From Methylocystis echinoides (GTDB taxonomy: Bacteria; Pseudomonadota; Alphaproteobacteria; Rhizobiales; Beijerinckiaceae), in the NCBI RefSeq assembly GCF_027923385.1, contig NZ_BSEC01000004.1, positions 1-64,000 on the forward strand: a DNA stretch of 64,000 nt, read 5' to 3'. Both the position numbers and the translations under genes were made by a program. This document shows positions 36,521-46,162 of this stretch, one piece after another; position 1 is the stretch's first letter, and the number at the start of each line of letters is the position of its first letter. The notes below the pieces were generated by a model, which made no database searches, was not told the origin of the DNA, and was given only the letters and a program-made list of their open reading frames with translations.

Positions 36521-39500
36521 ATGGCGAGCGACTACGAAAAGATCAAGGCCGACAATATCCGGGACTACGGCGAAAAAACTCATCATCTCGCCTTCCTCGG
36601 GCGGCTCTACACTGACCGGACGCATTTCGTCTTCGAGCTGCTGCAAAACGCTGAGGACAAGAACGCGTCACGGGTTCTTTTTGGCCTCTCCGAGGACAGG
36701 CTGGAGTTTCACCATAATGGTGAGATTTTTGACGATCGCGACGTCCGGGGAATCTGTGGCGTCGGCGAGGGCACGAAAGTCGATGACCTGACGAAAATCG
36801 GCAAGTTTGGGATCGGTTTCAAGGCAGTCTATGCCTACACATCCGTGCCCGAGGTGCATTCGGGCAACGAGCATTTTCGCATTGACCATTATGTTCGCCC
36901 GAGCGCAACGGCCGCCAGGCCCACCGGGCCGGGATGGACGACATTGTTCGTGTTGGGTTTCGATCCCGCCAAGGCGCCAGCCGAGACCGCAGGCCGCGAA
37001 ATCGCCGAAAGGCTTCGCGGCCTGACGGCGCGGACGTTGCTGTTTCTGCGCAAGATCAAAGAAATAGAGTATGAGCTCCCCAATGGGGCTCGGGGAATTT
37101 ATCTCCGGGAGGAAATCGGCGGCGCGCATGGACGTCTCGTCACAGTTCTCGGCGAGAGCGGCGGCAAGGAAGAAGGCGAAAGGTGGCTCCTCTTTGAAAG
37201 GTCAGTTCCGATACCGGGGGGGACCGGGTCGGTAGCGGTTGAGATCGGCTTCAAACTTGAGGTCGGTCTGAAGGACAAGATTGAAGGCATTGCCCGCGTC
37301 AGGGAATCGCCCCTTTACGTCTTCTTCCCGACCGAAAAGCAGACCCAATTCGGCTTCCTCATCCAAGGTCCCTACAGGACGACGCCGGCTCGCGACAACG
37401 TTCCCAAAGACGACGAGTGGAACTCGAGGCTGGTCGCCGCGACCGCCGCCCTGATCGTCGACGCACTCCATGCAATCAAGGAACGTGGACTTTTGACGGT
37501 CGCGGCCCTCAATGCGTTGCCGATCCGGCTGGATGCCTTCCCGGGTGACGGTATGTTCTATCCAATCGTCACTGCCGTCCGCGACGCGCTCAAGACCTGC
37601 GACCTTCTTCCTGCGGAGGATGGGACCTATGTTGCCGGGTCCAACGCCAAGCTCGGGCGCGGCGCGGAACTGCGCAAGCTGTTGGGCGGCGATCAACTGT
37701 CCGCCCTCTTCCCGACCGGCCGCGAGACGAAATGGCTGTCTGGCGACATCACGGCGGATCGCACGGCCGATCTGCGAGCCTACCTGATGAACGAGCTTGA
37801 GGTAGAGGAGGTAGACCCCGACGGGTTCGCTCGGAAAATCTCGCACGCCTTCCTGTCGGCCCAGTCCGACACGTGGTTCGCTTGGTTCTACCGCTATCTG
37901 TCGGGCCAAGAGGCGTTGTGGCGCGCGCCGCGCTGGCGCGGAGATACCGATATCGGCGTTCTGAGGCTTAAGCCGATCCTGCGGCTCCATGACGACATGC
38001 TTGAGACGCCGTTCATGGCGGACGGCAAGGCCAACGCCTATCTGCCACCGCCCGAGGGCTCCGATCTTCCATGCGTGAAGAGGGAAATTGCGGCGGACGA
38101 GCACGCTGCGGCGTTTCTGAAGCGTCTCGGCTTGGCCGAACCCGATATCTTTGATGATATCGTTCATCGTGTCCTGCCGAAATATAATCGATTTATAGTA
38201 TCCGTTTCGCCGGATGAACATGCCGCCGATATTCAAAAGATTTTCCGGGCCCTAGGCTCGGATTCCGAAGCCGGAAAAAGGAAGGTCATTGAAGAGGCGG
38301 GAAAGGCGTCTTTCCTGAAGGCGACCAACTGTTCCGGGCAAACCGCGTATAAGCGGCCCGGTGACATCTACCTCAATGATGAAGAGTTGCGGCTCTACTT
38401 TGAGAACTTCCCGGGCGCGTGGTTTATCGATGAGCCCTTGCCCAGTGGGGGTGTTGGCGACGCTTTACTGAATAGCCTTGGCGTCTTGCGCAGTCCCCGC
38501 CGCATCGTATTCGATGGCGAACTGCCGCCGGAGATCAAGCAATACTCTACTCGACCCGAGACCATACGGAATTATAGGCTCGATGGGTTCGACGGCTTTG
38601 TCGAGACACTAAAGGCATCCAATAGTTTCGAGGACAGGAAGGCGCGTTCCTTGGTGCTTTGGAGATATTTAGTAAACTATCTTAGCAATGATCGAAGCTT
38701 CTTTCTGGGACAATATGAATGGTTTTACTATAGCAACCACAGCATGAGCTTCGACTCTTTCATGCTGAGACAACTCCGCGAGACAGAGTGGCTTCCAACC
38801 GAAGATCTAGGGCTGAAAAAGCCTGCCGGATTGCCGGCAAAGCAGTTGTGCATCGAGCTCCGCGAAGCGGACGACCTGATGAAACTCCTCTTCATACAGA
38901 CCGAAGACCAGACGGAAGCGGTCAAGGAGCTTCAGCACGCCAAAGAGCTGGGCATATCGCTGGACGATATCGAGTTCCTTAAGTCACACCCTGACGATTT
39001 TCAGGCATGGAGGCAGTCTCTTTCCGAACGCGCCAGGAAGCCAGCCTTCCCAGTCAGAACATCGACCGACGCCGCGCGGGGTCAGAAGCGGCTTTTAGAA
39101 GAATTGGGCAGCGCTCCGGAAAAGGAGTACGAACAGCGAGAGAGGTCGGTGCGGACGACCGGCGGGATGGTGGAGCCGCGCCCGTGGCTGATTGGTTGCT
39201 ATACCAACGACGATCGCCAGATGGTTTGCCAGCTTTGCCATGACGAGATGCCGTTCAAGAAGCGTGACGGAGAATACTACTTTGAAGCCGTGGAGGCATT
39301 GGACAGGGAGAGCATTTCGATCGAGCATGAAGCGCAATTCCTGGCTCTATGTCCTGTCTGCTCCGCAAAGTATCGGGAATTCGTGAAAAGTGACGTGGTC
39401 GCGCTTGCGGCTGTTCAGCGTGCGTTATTAGAAGTAGATAGTCCGGAAATTCCAATCATGGTGGGTGATCAGAAGATGATCCTACGTTTCGTGGAGAGGC

Positions 39501-39565
39501 ATTTTGATCGGCTTCGTACGATTTTGCACGCTGGAGAACGCCAAATCATTACAGCGAATAAATGA
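36521..39565 (+). CDS. Sacsin/HSP90-like ATPase with C-terminal Cys4 zinc motif
   Basis: 1014 residues. N-terminal GHKL-type ATPase of the sacsin group: VFELLQNAEDKNAS (near 37-50, the Bergerat N box), and KFGIGFKAVYAYT (near 93-106, the glycine lid). The middle is unassigned. At the C-terminus CQLCH (near 903) and CPVCSAKY (near 944) form a treble-clef-like Cys4 site in the spacing of HNH endonucleases, but the catalytic HH is replaced by EAVEA. One base after the HEPN-SNF2 stop and followed by a terminator, so it closes the operon. Sacsin-type ATPases recur in prokaryotic defence loci; the substrate is unknown. Confidence 0.75.
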   Translation: MASDYEKIKADNIRDYGEKTHHLAFLGRLYTDRTHFVFELLQNAEDKNASRVLFGLSEDRLEFHHNGEIFDDRDVRGICGVGEGTKVDDLTKIGKFGIGFKAVYAYTSVPEVHSGNEHFRIDHYVRPSATAARPTGPGWTTLFVLGFDPAKAPAETAGREIAERLRGLTARTLLFLRKIKEIEYELPNGARGIYLREEIGGAHGRLVTVLGESGGKEEGERWLLFERSVPIPGGTGSVAVEIGFKLEVGLKDKIEGIARVRESPLYVFFPTEKQTQFGFLIQGPYRTTPARDNVPKDDEWNSRLVAATAALIVDALHAIKERGLLTVAALNALPIRLDAFPGDGMFYPIVTAVRDALKTCDLLPAEDGTYVAGSNAKLGRGAELRKLLGGDQLSALFPTGRETKWLSGDITADRTADLRAYLMNELEVEEVDPDGFARKISHAFLSAQSDTWFAWFYRYLSGQEALWRAPRWRGDTDIGVLRLKPILRLHDDMLETPFMADGKANAYLPPPEGSDLPCVKREIAADEHAAAFLKRLGLAEPDIFDDIVHRVLPKYNRFIVSVSPDEHAADIQKIFRALGSDSEAGKRKVIEEAGKASFLKATNCSGQTAYKRPGDIYLNDEELRLYFENFPGAWFIDEPLPSGGVGDALLNSLGVLRSPRRIVFDGELPPEIKQYSTRPETIRNYRLDGFDGFVETLKASNSFEDRKARSLVLWRYLVNYLSNDRSFFLGQYEWFYYSNHSMSFDSFMLRQLRETEWLPTEDLGLKKPAGLPAKQLCIELREADDLMKLLFIQTEDQTEAVKELQHAKELGISLDDIEFLKSHPDDFQAWRQSLSERARKPAFPVRTSTDAARGQKRLLEELGSAPEKEYEQRERSVRTTGGMVEPRPWLIGCYTNDDRQMVCQLCHDEMPFKKRDGEYYFEAVEALDRESISIEHEAQFLALCPVCSAKYREFVKSDVVALAAVQRALLEVDSPEIPIMVGDQKMILRFVERHFDRLRTILHAGERQIITANK

Positions 39566-39594
39566 CAGCCAGTCATCTGGAACTGTCTTTCATT
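39564..39594 (+). terminator. Terminator hairpin after the HSP90-like gene
   Basis: GACAG-CCAG / CTGG-CTGTC stem with loop TCAT and an AA bulge (39564-39587), followed by TTTCATTTCATT. It overlaps the stop codon by two bases. The rest of 39595-39794 shows no gene. Confidence 0.65.
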
Positions 39595-39794
39595 TCATTA
39601 TAGGCTTGCCATCAGCAACTTATCTCCACCGCTTCTCGAGCGTGTGTACCACTCTTTTGTACTACTCTCCGTCCCTTCTCTTCGTACACAAAAGATAGCG
39701 CTCCCGCGACGCCAATCGCACCGCTGGATGCGGTCGACTGACATATAAAATCCGCGAGCCTAGTAGGGAATCAAAGGCAGGTCTTGACGCATTT

Positions 39795-42230
39795 TCATGC
39801 CTTCGGACTCCCAAGCTGACAATCTTCGCTTAGAAGTTCGCGCAGATCGTCCGGCGTGCCTTGGAAAAGACCCGCTGCTGTTTGAAGGCGCCCCACGTCG
39901 GCGTCGAACTCCGCTCGCTTCTCGCCCGCCAGAGTCGATGCGACCGTGGCCTTTACCTCCTCCACCCATTTGGCGGCTTCGGCATTGACGCCCGCGACGA
40001 GTGCCTCCATGTCCGCTGGTTCCAGCGCTTTCTCCACTTCAACGTCGCCGCCGCTGGCGTTTGCTACGGCGACGGGCTGGGGCGGTGGCGTCGCTTCAAC
40101 CTGAGGAAACACGTGCGCAGCGCTGCTTAAAGCGTCAGACCCAAATCCGCCATGAACAATGCCCGTCCTTTCGGCGCGGTCCGCATTGAGAAGATTTCGG
40201 GCGGCGATGATTTCCGCTCGCAGCGACTTCGTCGGAACGTCCGAAGGATCCCCGCGTCGTATCAAGAAGCCGCCCGGCTTTTTCACAACGGCGATCGACT
40301 GAGGCTCGGTTCGAAGCTGCTTGCAAAGCGCCGCTACCGGCTCATTGCTCGCTTCGTTCATCGCTGCGACGAAAGCCACGCGGAAAGCTTCAGCCTCAAC
40401 GAAGATTTCCTCTGCGGCCGCCATCACACGCGCAAACGCCGCGTCGTGCTTCGCCCCACGCGCAGCAGACACGATCGTCGCTCCCGCATCAGTCGACCAG
40501 TCCGACGCGAGGGCGTCAGCCCCTACATCCGGCACGCTCAGTTGCGCGCTAAAAGGCGCCGACGCCGCGACCTTTCGCTTGTAGCCGCCATCCATGAAGA
40601 AGTTGATCTTGTCCAAAACTGCCGCGTAATGACCACGCGCCAAAAGAACCGACTTTTTACCGTCCAATCGCCGAAGGGCTTCCGACGGCATGAGGGGCTC
40701 GAGCTCCCATCGCCCTTGCGTCGTGCGGCTGGCGCGGGGCATGCCGCCGACAAGGCTGCCGCCGCCGATCGAAGTGCCCCAGCCTTCGCGGCGAATGTAG
40801 TGTTTTCCGATTTCGTCGGCGCAATGTTTGGCAGTCGTTTCGTCGCCGACGCCGATCAAGAGCTTCACGTCCATGTTGCCCACGAGCATGTCCCGAGTCG
40901 GCTTGCCGTAGCGCACGTCCAACTGGGTTAGACCCTGAGCGATGACCGCAATTTGGAACCCATAGCCGGCGACGAGCGGCGCGCGGTCGACGATTTCGGG
41001 CATGCGGCCGAATTGGTAGAATTCATCGAGCATCAGGAGAAGCTTGTGTGGCTCGTCGATACCTGGAAGGCTCCTCAGCAACACGTCATGAACCTGCTGC
41101 ACGAGCAGGCGCACGACCGCTTCGATCGAACCGAAATTGCCGACCGGCGTTCCAATCAATATTGTGAACGGTTTGCGTCGCAGATCCGCGATGTTGAAAT
41201 CGCTGCGGCTCGTCGCGTCGTCGACAAGCTTGTTGTTCCATCCGTCCAGAGCCGTGACGATATGCGCCTCGAAGGACATGCGCTGCTTTTCTTCCCGGCC
41301 AATGTGCTGCCGAAATTTGTCGGCGACAAACTCGTTCAGATCGGGCTCGGTGACGAGAATATCGGCCATCACGGCGGCGAGGCTGCGGCCTCTGCTCATC
41401 ATCTTGAGCGCGGATTTTATCGTGCGCTGTCCGCGCATCGTGTCGCTGTCGAGCACATAACCCAAGAGGCCGGCGAAGAGTCCCCGCGCCGTTTCCGCCC
41501 AATAAGAATCTCCTGTTACCGGCGTCGGAATGAGGCTTCGCGCGATATTCGCCACATCGGTCGCCCTTTCCGGCCAATCCGACACGAGATCGAGGGGGTT
41601 CCAACAATGCGATTGCGCAGAACCAGGCGAAAACAGGAAAACCCGTTGGCCCATGGCCGCGCGGGCGGCGCCGATTTCGGTCCATATCTCGCGCTTTATG
41701 TCCAAGCCGATCAAAGAGCCGCGCCATTCAAGCGCGTTTGGGAGCACGAAGCCGACGCCCTTGCCCGCGCGCGTCGGACCGTTCACATAGATGTGACTCG
41801 CGCCGCTGTAGCGCACGTCCTTGCCGTTGAAGCGTCCGAGGAAAATCGAGTAGCCGGGCTCGCCGTTCAGCAGATCCGCTTTCCGCAGATCTTTGAGCGT
41901 CGCGAGTCTCGAGCCCCCGAGCGGCGGCCTCATCGCGCGAACGCCCTGAACAATCTGCATGGCGATGACGGAGACGACCACGACAGCGATCGTGGCGCCG
42001 AGCGTCGCCCGCGCGACCAAATTCTGGACGACTGGATCTCCCCACTCGCTTTGCGCGGCGCGCAAGGGCAACAGGAGTTCGAATCCTCGCGTAAAGCGAA
42101 GCCAGAGCAACCAGTTGTGCGTGCGCCAGGCGACCGCCAGCGCGTAAGAGGCCTCCCAGAGAAGGAAGGCGGCCGCGAAGGCGCAGAGGGCGCCGAAGAG
42201 GTATAGGGGCCAGCGCATTAGTGCTCTCAC
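39795..42230 (-). CDS. virD4: Type IV coupling protein VirD4/TraG
   Basis: 811 residues. Two N-terminal membrane helices (about 8-35 and 75-97), Walker A VNGPTRAGKGVGFVLPN (about 148-164), Walker B LLLMLDEFYQFGRMP (about 393-407). It is the inner-membrane ATPase that brings the relaxase-DNA complex to the VirB channel. The C-terminal 200 residues are extended and charged, longer than in VirD4 of Ti plasmids (about 670). Last gene of the virB operon; its ATG overlaps the virB11 stop. Confidence 0.95.
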   Translation of the reverse strand: MRALMRWPLYLFGALCAFAAAFLLWEASYALAVAWRTHNWLLWLRFTRGFELLLPLRAAQSEWGDPVVQNLVARATLGATIAVVVVSVIAMQIVQGVRAMRPPLGGSRLATLKDLRKADLLNGEPGYSIFLGRFNGKDVRYSGASHIYVNGPTRAGKGVGFVLPNALEWRGSLIGLDIKREIWTEIGAARAAMGQRVFLFSPGSAQSHCWNPLDLVSDWPERATDVANIARSLIPTPVTGDSYWAETARGLFAGLLGYVLDSDTMRGQRTIKSALKMMSRGRSLAAVMADILVTEPDLNEFVADKFRQHIGREEKQRMSFEAHIVTALDGWNNKLVDDATSRSDFNIADLRRKPFTILIGTPVGNFGSIEAVVRLLVQQVHDVLLRSLPGIDEPHKLLLMLDEFYQFGRMPEIVDRAPLVAGYGFQIAVIAQGLTQLDVRYGKPTRDMLVGNMDVKLLIGVGDETTAKHCADEIGKHYIRREGWGTSIGGGSLVGGMPRASRTTQGRWELEPLMPSEALRRLDGKKSVLLARGHYAAVLDKINFFMDGGYKRKVAASAPFSAQLSVPDVGADALASDWSTDAGATIVSAARGAKHDAAFARVMAAAEEIFVEAEAFRVAFVAAMNEASNEPVAALCKQLRTEPQSIAVVKKPGGFLIRRGDPSDVPTKSLRAEIIAARNLLNADRAERTGIVHGGFGSDALSSAAHVFPQVEATPPPQPVAVANASGGDVEVEKALEPADMEALVAGVNAEAAKWVEEVKATVASTLAGEKRAEFDADVGRLQTAAGLFQGTPDDLRELLSEDCQLGSPKA

Positions 42231-43297
42231 GCCTTCTCGCCAAAGCCCCGGAAATAAATTTCGGCGACGCCGCGCGTCGGCCGGCGGCGCAATTGAATGA
42301 CCATGGGTATGACCGAGCGGACATAGTCCATGATTTCCGTCTTGCTCAGTTTAAGATCGGATTGCAGCGTCATCAGCGCCAGGCGCTCAAAGGCGCCGTA
42401 GGAGCTATCGGCGTGCAGCGTCGTCAGAGAGCCGGGATGGCCCGTGTTGACGGCCTGGAGGAAGGTCGCTGCCTCGGCGCCGCGGATCTCGCCCAGAAAC
42501 AGCCGGTCCGGCCGCAATCGCAGGCTTGATTCCAGCAGGTCTTGAACCGTCACCTGCGCCAGGCCCTGCCCGCCTTTGGAGGCGAGTAGCGATAGCCAGT
42601 TCGGCTGCGGCGGTTGGAGCTCGCGCGTGTCTTCGATCGAGATCACGCGTTCGGAAGTTGGAACCTCTTTGAGGAGCGCGTTCAGAAAGGTCGTCTTGCC
42701 CGATGAGGTACCTCCGGAGATGATCATCGTCACGTGGTTCGTGACCGCGAAGGCGAGCGCTTTTTGCACGCCCTGAGGCGTCACGTCCTGCAGCAACTCG
42801 GCAAGCTCGGTCTCGATCTCCGGATAGTGGTTCAGGTCCGCCTTGAGCGGCCCCCTCACCTTCACGCCTTCGAACGCGCCCATTCGGGCATAGTCATCAA
42901 GGCCGAGATTGGCGATCACCTGCTTGCGGATCGAGAACGCGCCGCCTGAAGGCGCCGCCGGCGCAAGCACCCCCTGAAATCTCTCCCCGTGAGGCATTGC
43001 CGCCGACAGCAGCGGCGTCGACGAGTTCACGGACTGCTGGGTGATCGAGGCCACATGTTCGGCAAGCCGCCTCACGGCCGTCTCGGTCAATTCGGGGACC
43101 TCGAAGCGCTCCATGGCGGGCTTGCCCAGCGCCTCGACCCACACCTCCCCGGGCCGGTTGACGCAGATCTCGATCACGTCAGGGTTTTGTAACCAGACCC
43201 GAATGGGCTCCGCCGCGTTCCGGAAGAACACCGGCAGGGTCTCCCAAAGCGGTATCTTGGTCGCGCCGCGGGCGCTTATTGGGGTGCTTGAGTTCAT
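42227..43297 (-). CDS. virB11: VirB11 traffic ATPase
   Basis: 356 residues. N-terminal domain (VIEICVNRPGEVWVE) and RecA-like C-terminal ATPase: Walker A SGGTSSGKTTFLNALL (about 192-207), Asp box ISIEDTREL, Walker B LRLRPDRLFLGEIRGAEA and the His box TGHPGSLTTLHADS. Hexameric cytosolic motor of the secretion system. Its start lies 119 bases inside the virB10 frame; no later Met keeps the complete N-terminal domain, so a true long overlap is likely. The stop overlaps virD4 by ATGA. Confidence 0.95.
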   Translation of the reverse strand: MNSSTPISARGATKIPLWETLPVFFRNAAEPIRVWLQNPDVIEICVNRPGEVWVEALGKPAMERFEVPELTETAVRRLAEHVASITQQSVNSSTPLLSAAMPHGERFQGVLAPAAPSGGAFSIRKQVIANLGLDDYARMGAFEGVKVRGPLKADLNHYPEIETELAELLQDVTPQGVQKALAFAVTNHVTMIISGGTSSGKTTFLNALLKEVPTSERVISIEDTRELQPPQPNWLSLLASKGGQGLAQVTVQDLLESSLRLRPDRLFLGEIRGAEAATFLQAVNTGHPGSLTTLHADSSYGAFERLALMTLQSDLKLSKTEIMDYVRSVIPMVIQLRRRPTRGVAEIYFRGFGEKA

Positions 43298-44525
43298 AGA
43301 GCGCCTCTTTCACAGGGTCCGCATAGAGGTCGGAGAAATCGAGGTCGCGCTTCACGAATACGAGAATTCTCGTGCCCTGATCGACATAGATCCTCGGCGG
43401 AATGTGAATCTCGTCTTTCAGCGCCTCTACGGCCATGCGCGTGATCGCTTGCGAGGTCGACTGGGCCCCGATCTGCCGCGCGCTCAAGAGCACGGAGTTC
43501 TGATTGCCCACTATGGGCAAAAGCTGGCCCGTCACCGGATCCAGCGCATATTGCTGGCTCGTCGCAAAATTTTGGTTTTGACCGAGCGAGGCGACGAATT
43601 GCGCGACGCCGCCCGTGAGGGTCAAAAGGGCGGCGTTTCCGAACCTGTCGAGAAAATGCTTGTCCACCTCGCCTGCGAGACCCGAGCGGCCAAGATTATC
43701 CGTCCCATAGGATCCGAGCATCAGCGACACGCCGTCGGCGCGCAGCATGCGCGTCCAGATGATCATGACGCGCGACTGCCCCCGGACAATTCCTGAGCGG
43801 TATTCGCCGGTGAGCATCGTGCCCTTGGGGATAAGGACCCGACGTCCGTCAAAGGAATAGACGTCTTCGCTTACTGACGCCCTCACATTTCCGGGAAGGT
43901 CGGACTGAATGGCGGTTTCCAGGACGCCGGGGATCATGAAGCCCTGCGGCACCAGCGCGTCGATCCGCGCGTGTTTCACAGCCCGCGCCCGCGTCACGTC
44001 ATTTTCGGCGTTGTGAAGGAAGCGACGATTCGGGTCTTCCTCTTCCCTCTCGGCGCCGACCCTTGCCGCAGGATCGACCGACGCCGTCCCTTCCCGATCG
44101 TTGATCGCGAGCATCGGCGAACGAAGACGAGCCTCGACCTTCGCTTCGGCTTCCTTGCGCAGCCGTTCGAGCTCCGCCAGGCGCCGCGCTTCGCTATCGT
44201 CCGGCTTCGGCTCTGTCACGACCGGAGCGCTGACCACAGCGGCAGGCTGAGGAGCCGGAGGCGCAGGAATCACGAATTTGGCGGGTTCCACTTTTGGCGG
44301 CGGCCGGTCGAAAGACGCGCCCGGTTGGAGCCTTGCGGTCGCAAACGACTCGTCGCCGGCGTTCTGCGGTTTGCTTTGCTTGCGACTCGACGCGTACCAC
44401 ATGAGGGCGATGATGACGGCGGCGGCAAGAACCGCGACCCCGCCCAGCGCCACATTGGGGTTCGACGACTGGCGCGTGACCGTCTCGTTCGCCAGCCGGC
44501 CTTCTTCCTCGAAATCAGCAGCCAT
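43179..44525 (-). CDS. virB10: VirB10 core-complex protein
   Basis: 448 residues. Cytoplasmic N-terminus, one membrane helix (about 24-45), a Pro-rich periplasmic linker (about 65-120), and the TrbI-type beta-barrel domain: IPKGTMLTGEYRSGI, SYGTDNLGRSGLAGEV (cut to DNLGRSGLAGEV), and the final strand IYVDQGTRILVFVKRDLDF. It spans both membranes and senses ATP use by VirD4 and VirB11. The tail after LYADPVKEALYEL extends 40 residues beyond the usual end and overlaps virB11. Confidence 0.95.
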   Translation of the reverse strand: MAADFEEEGRLANETVTRQSSNPNVALGGVAVLAAAVIIALMWYASSRKQSKPQNAGDESFATARLQPGASFDRPPPKVEPAKFVIPAPPAPQPAAVVSAPVVTEPKPDDSEARRLAELERLRKEAEAKVEARLRSPMLAINDREGTASVDPAARVGAEREEEDPNRRFLHNAENDVTRARAVKHARIDALVPQGFMIPGVLETAIQSDLPGNVRASVSEDVYSFDGRRVLIPKGTMLTGEYRSGIVRGQSRVMIIWTRMLRADGVSLMLGSYGTDNLGRSGLAGEVDKHFLDRFGNAALLTLTGGVAQFVASLGQNQNFATSQQYALDPVTGQLLPIVGNQNSVLLSARQIGAQSTSQAITRMAVEALKDEIHIPPRIYVDQGTRILVFVKRDLDFSDLYADPVKEALYELKHPNKRPRRDQDTALGDPAGVLPERGGAHSGLVTKP

Positions 44526-44540
44526 GATCCGGCGCTCCTG

Positions 44541-45407
44541 TTATTGCTGCAAGCTGGCGCTCGGCGCGAGGCCGTTTGAGAGAAAGTTCGTCAAGAAGCC
44601 GCCCTCGGGCGCATGGACGGCCTGGATTTCGGGTTGCACATCCGTCTCTTGCGCCGTTGGCGGCGGATCAGGTTCGGCGCGCATGTTGAAGACGCAAGCG
44701 GTCGCGGCCCCGTTGCGCATCGTCCATTGACCGGCTGTGCGATCGACGACAATCATGCCGCCCTCGCGCCGGTAGTTCACGAGTGTCTCGGACCGATCAG
44801 GATTGACCAGGAAGATGCCAGGAACGTCGCCCGAAAACCGAAAATAGGTCTTCGTTCCGTCGTCGAAGACGTGCTCGGGTTTGACGTAGGGCGCGCCTTT
44901 GTAGCTGTAATCGAAGTTTCTGATCGACGAGTTTTCGGCATTCCGCTTATTGGGGAAGGCCGCAAGCTCGCGCGCCTTCTCCAAAAGCCGCGCGTCCGCT
45001 TCTTCGTCCGGATAGGTAAAGCGGACTTTGAACACGACCCGGCGATCGTGTCCGCCGCTCGTGCGCAAGATGAAGGAATAGATTCGCTTCCTCGTCGTCA
45101 CGACGGTCATGTTCGTGACCGCGTCCGGCTCCAGGGGCTTGATAAAGAGAAATTGCTTCGACTGATCGGGCACCGCCTGCCAGCCGATCGTGTCTCCGAG
45201 CGCGACCGTCGAAATTTTCTCGTCGTCATGGAGAACGATGATCGTCGAGACGCCCCGCGTCCCCCAAATCGTGACGACGTTATCCTTCTCGAAAGGTACT
45301 GTGCGCAGACGCGAATCTGCTGGAACCGGCAAGGGCGCGCGCTCAGCGACGGCGGATGACGACAAAACGGCGGCGAGCAGGAGGCTTGCAAGCAAAACTT
45401 TCGTCAT
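44541..45407 (-). CDS. virB9: VirB9 outer-membrane core protein
   Basis: 288 residues. Signal peptide (1-21, SSSAVAERA), N-terminal beta domain (VTIWGTRGVSTIIVLHDDE) and the CagX/VirB9 C-terminal domain (RNFDYSYKG, YFRFSGDVPGIFLVNPDR, VVDRTAGQWTMRNGAATACVF). Forms the outer-membrane ring with VirB10 and the VirB7-like lipoprotein. Start at 45407 chosen because it begins a clear signal peptide and overlaps virB8 by ATGA. Confidence 0.95.
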   Translation of the reverse strand: MTKVLLASLLLAAVLSSSAVAERAPLPVPADSRLRTVPFEKDNVVTIWGTRGVSTIIVLHDDEKISTVALGDTIGWQAVPDQSKQFLFIKPLEPDAVTNMTVVTTRKRIYSFILRTSGGHDRRVVFKVRFTYPDEEADARLLEKARELAAFPNKRNAENSSIRNFDYSYKGAPYVKPEHVFDDGTKTYFRFSGDVPGIFLVNPDRSETLVNYRREGGMIVVDRTAGQWTMRNGAATACVFNMRAEPDPPPTAQETDVQPEIQAVHAPEGGFLTNFLSNGLAPSASLQQ

Positions 45408-46153
45408 TGCGGGCCTCCTCCGCCAAGCGGAGCCACGGTTTCCTGGTCTTTGCGATACTCGACGACTTGAAATCCGAGCGGATTGTCGAAGCGCCACTCG
45501 TTGCGCATCGGCTCCTGCGTGTAGCGGAACCTGACATTCGCGGCCCAATGTTCAATGACCTGTTCGCGCTCATTCGTGCGCGTCGTCATGAACCGAACTG
45601 CCGCCGTGGCGGGCGCCTTGGGGTTATCCATCCAGCCATGCGTGAGAAAGTTCACGCTTTTGACATAGACCTTGACGCGTCCGCTCGGACCCCAGAGTTT
45701 CATCGGGCTGTTAGGGTTGGTCAGGGAAAATTGTTCCGCGAGTTCTTTGCTCGCGCTTCCACTCGAGAGCAGCGACGCGAGCTCAAAATTGTCCCTTAAG
45801 GCCGGCGGATCGTAGGTTTCGCGCGCGCGGATGAAACGGACGATGTTGGCCTGCGTCACCGCCTCGCGCTCGGAAATCGGCCCCCCGCTCTCGAGCGGTC
45901 GAGCAACCTCGACATAGCCCGTCGCTTTGTCCACGAGGAGCGTCACCACTTCGGTTGATTTCAAGGGAATGAGCACGAACAGGGCGACGAGCGCCGCGAG
46001 AAGCGCGAGGCCCATCAAGCTCGCGACGACACGCCAGGCGTTTCTGGAGAGCTCGAGCCGGCGGTAGATGTCGCGCTCCCAGCGCGCGCCATCGTGGTAA
46101 TAGCTGTCGTTCACCAGCGGCGACCGCCCGCCGGCCTGCACGTCGTCTGACAT
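45404..46153 (-). CDS. virB8: VirB8 inner-membrane assembly factor
   Basis: 249 residues. Short cytosolic N-terminus, one membrane helix (about 40-63), then the periplasmic VirB8 domain with the characteristic VTQANIVRFIRARETYD region, the SGRVKVYVKSVNFL strand and RFRYTQEPMRNEWRFDNPLGF near the end. Nucleates the VirB core. Nine bases after virB6's neighbour start; overlaps virB9 by four bases. Confidence 0.94.
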   Translation of the reverse strand: MSDDVQAGGRSPLVNDSYYHDGARWERDIYRRLELSRNAWRVVASLMGLALLAALVALFVLIPLKSTEVVTLLVDKATGYVEVARPLESGGPISEREAVTQANIVRFIRARETYDPPALRDNFELASLLSSGSASKELAEQFSLTNPNSPMKLWGPSGRVKVYVKSVNFLTHGWMDNPKAPATAAVRFMTTRTNEREQVIEHWAANVRFRYTQEPMRNEWRFDNPLGFQVVEYRKDQETVAPLGGGGPQ

Positions 46154-46162
46154 GATGGATTC

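Noticed and set aside
39640..39700. Inverted repeat TTTTGTAC / GTACACAAAAG near the end of the defence set
   Set aside because: Imperfect and widely spaced; no link to a gene end or a mobile element, so not reported as an attachment site.
40953..42206. 417-codon open frame on the plus strand
   Set aside because: Lies entirely opposite virD4, whose motifs and operon context are clear; no SD or domain supports the opposite frame.
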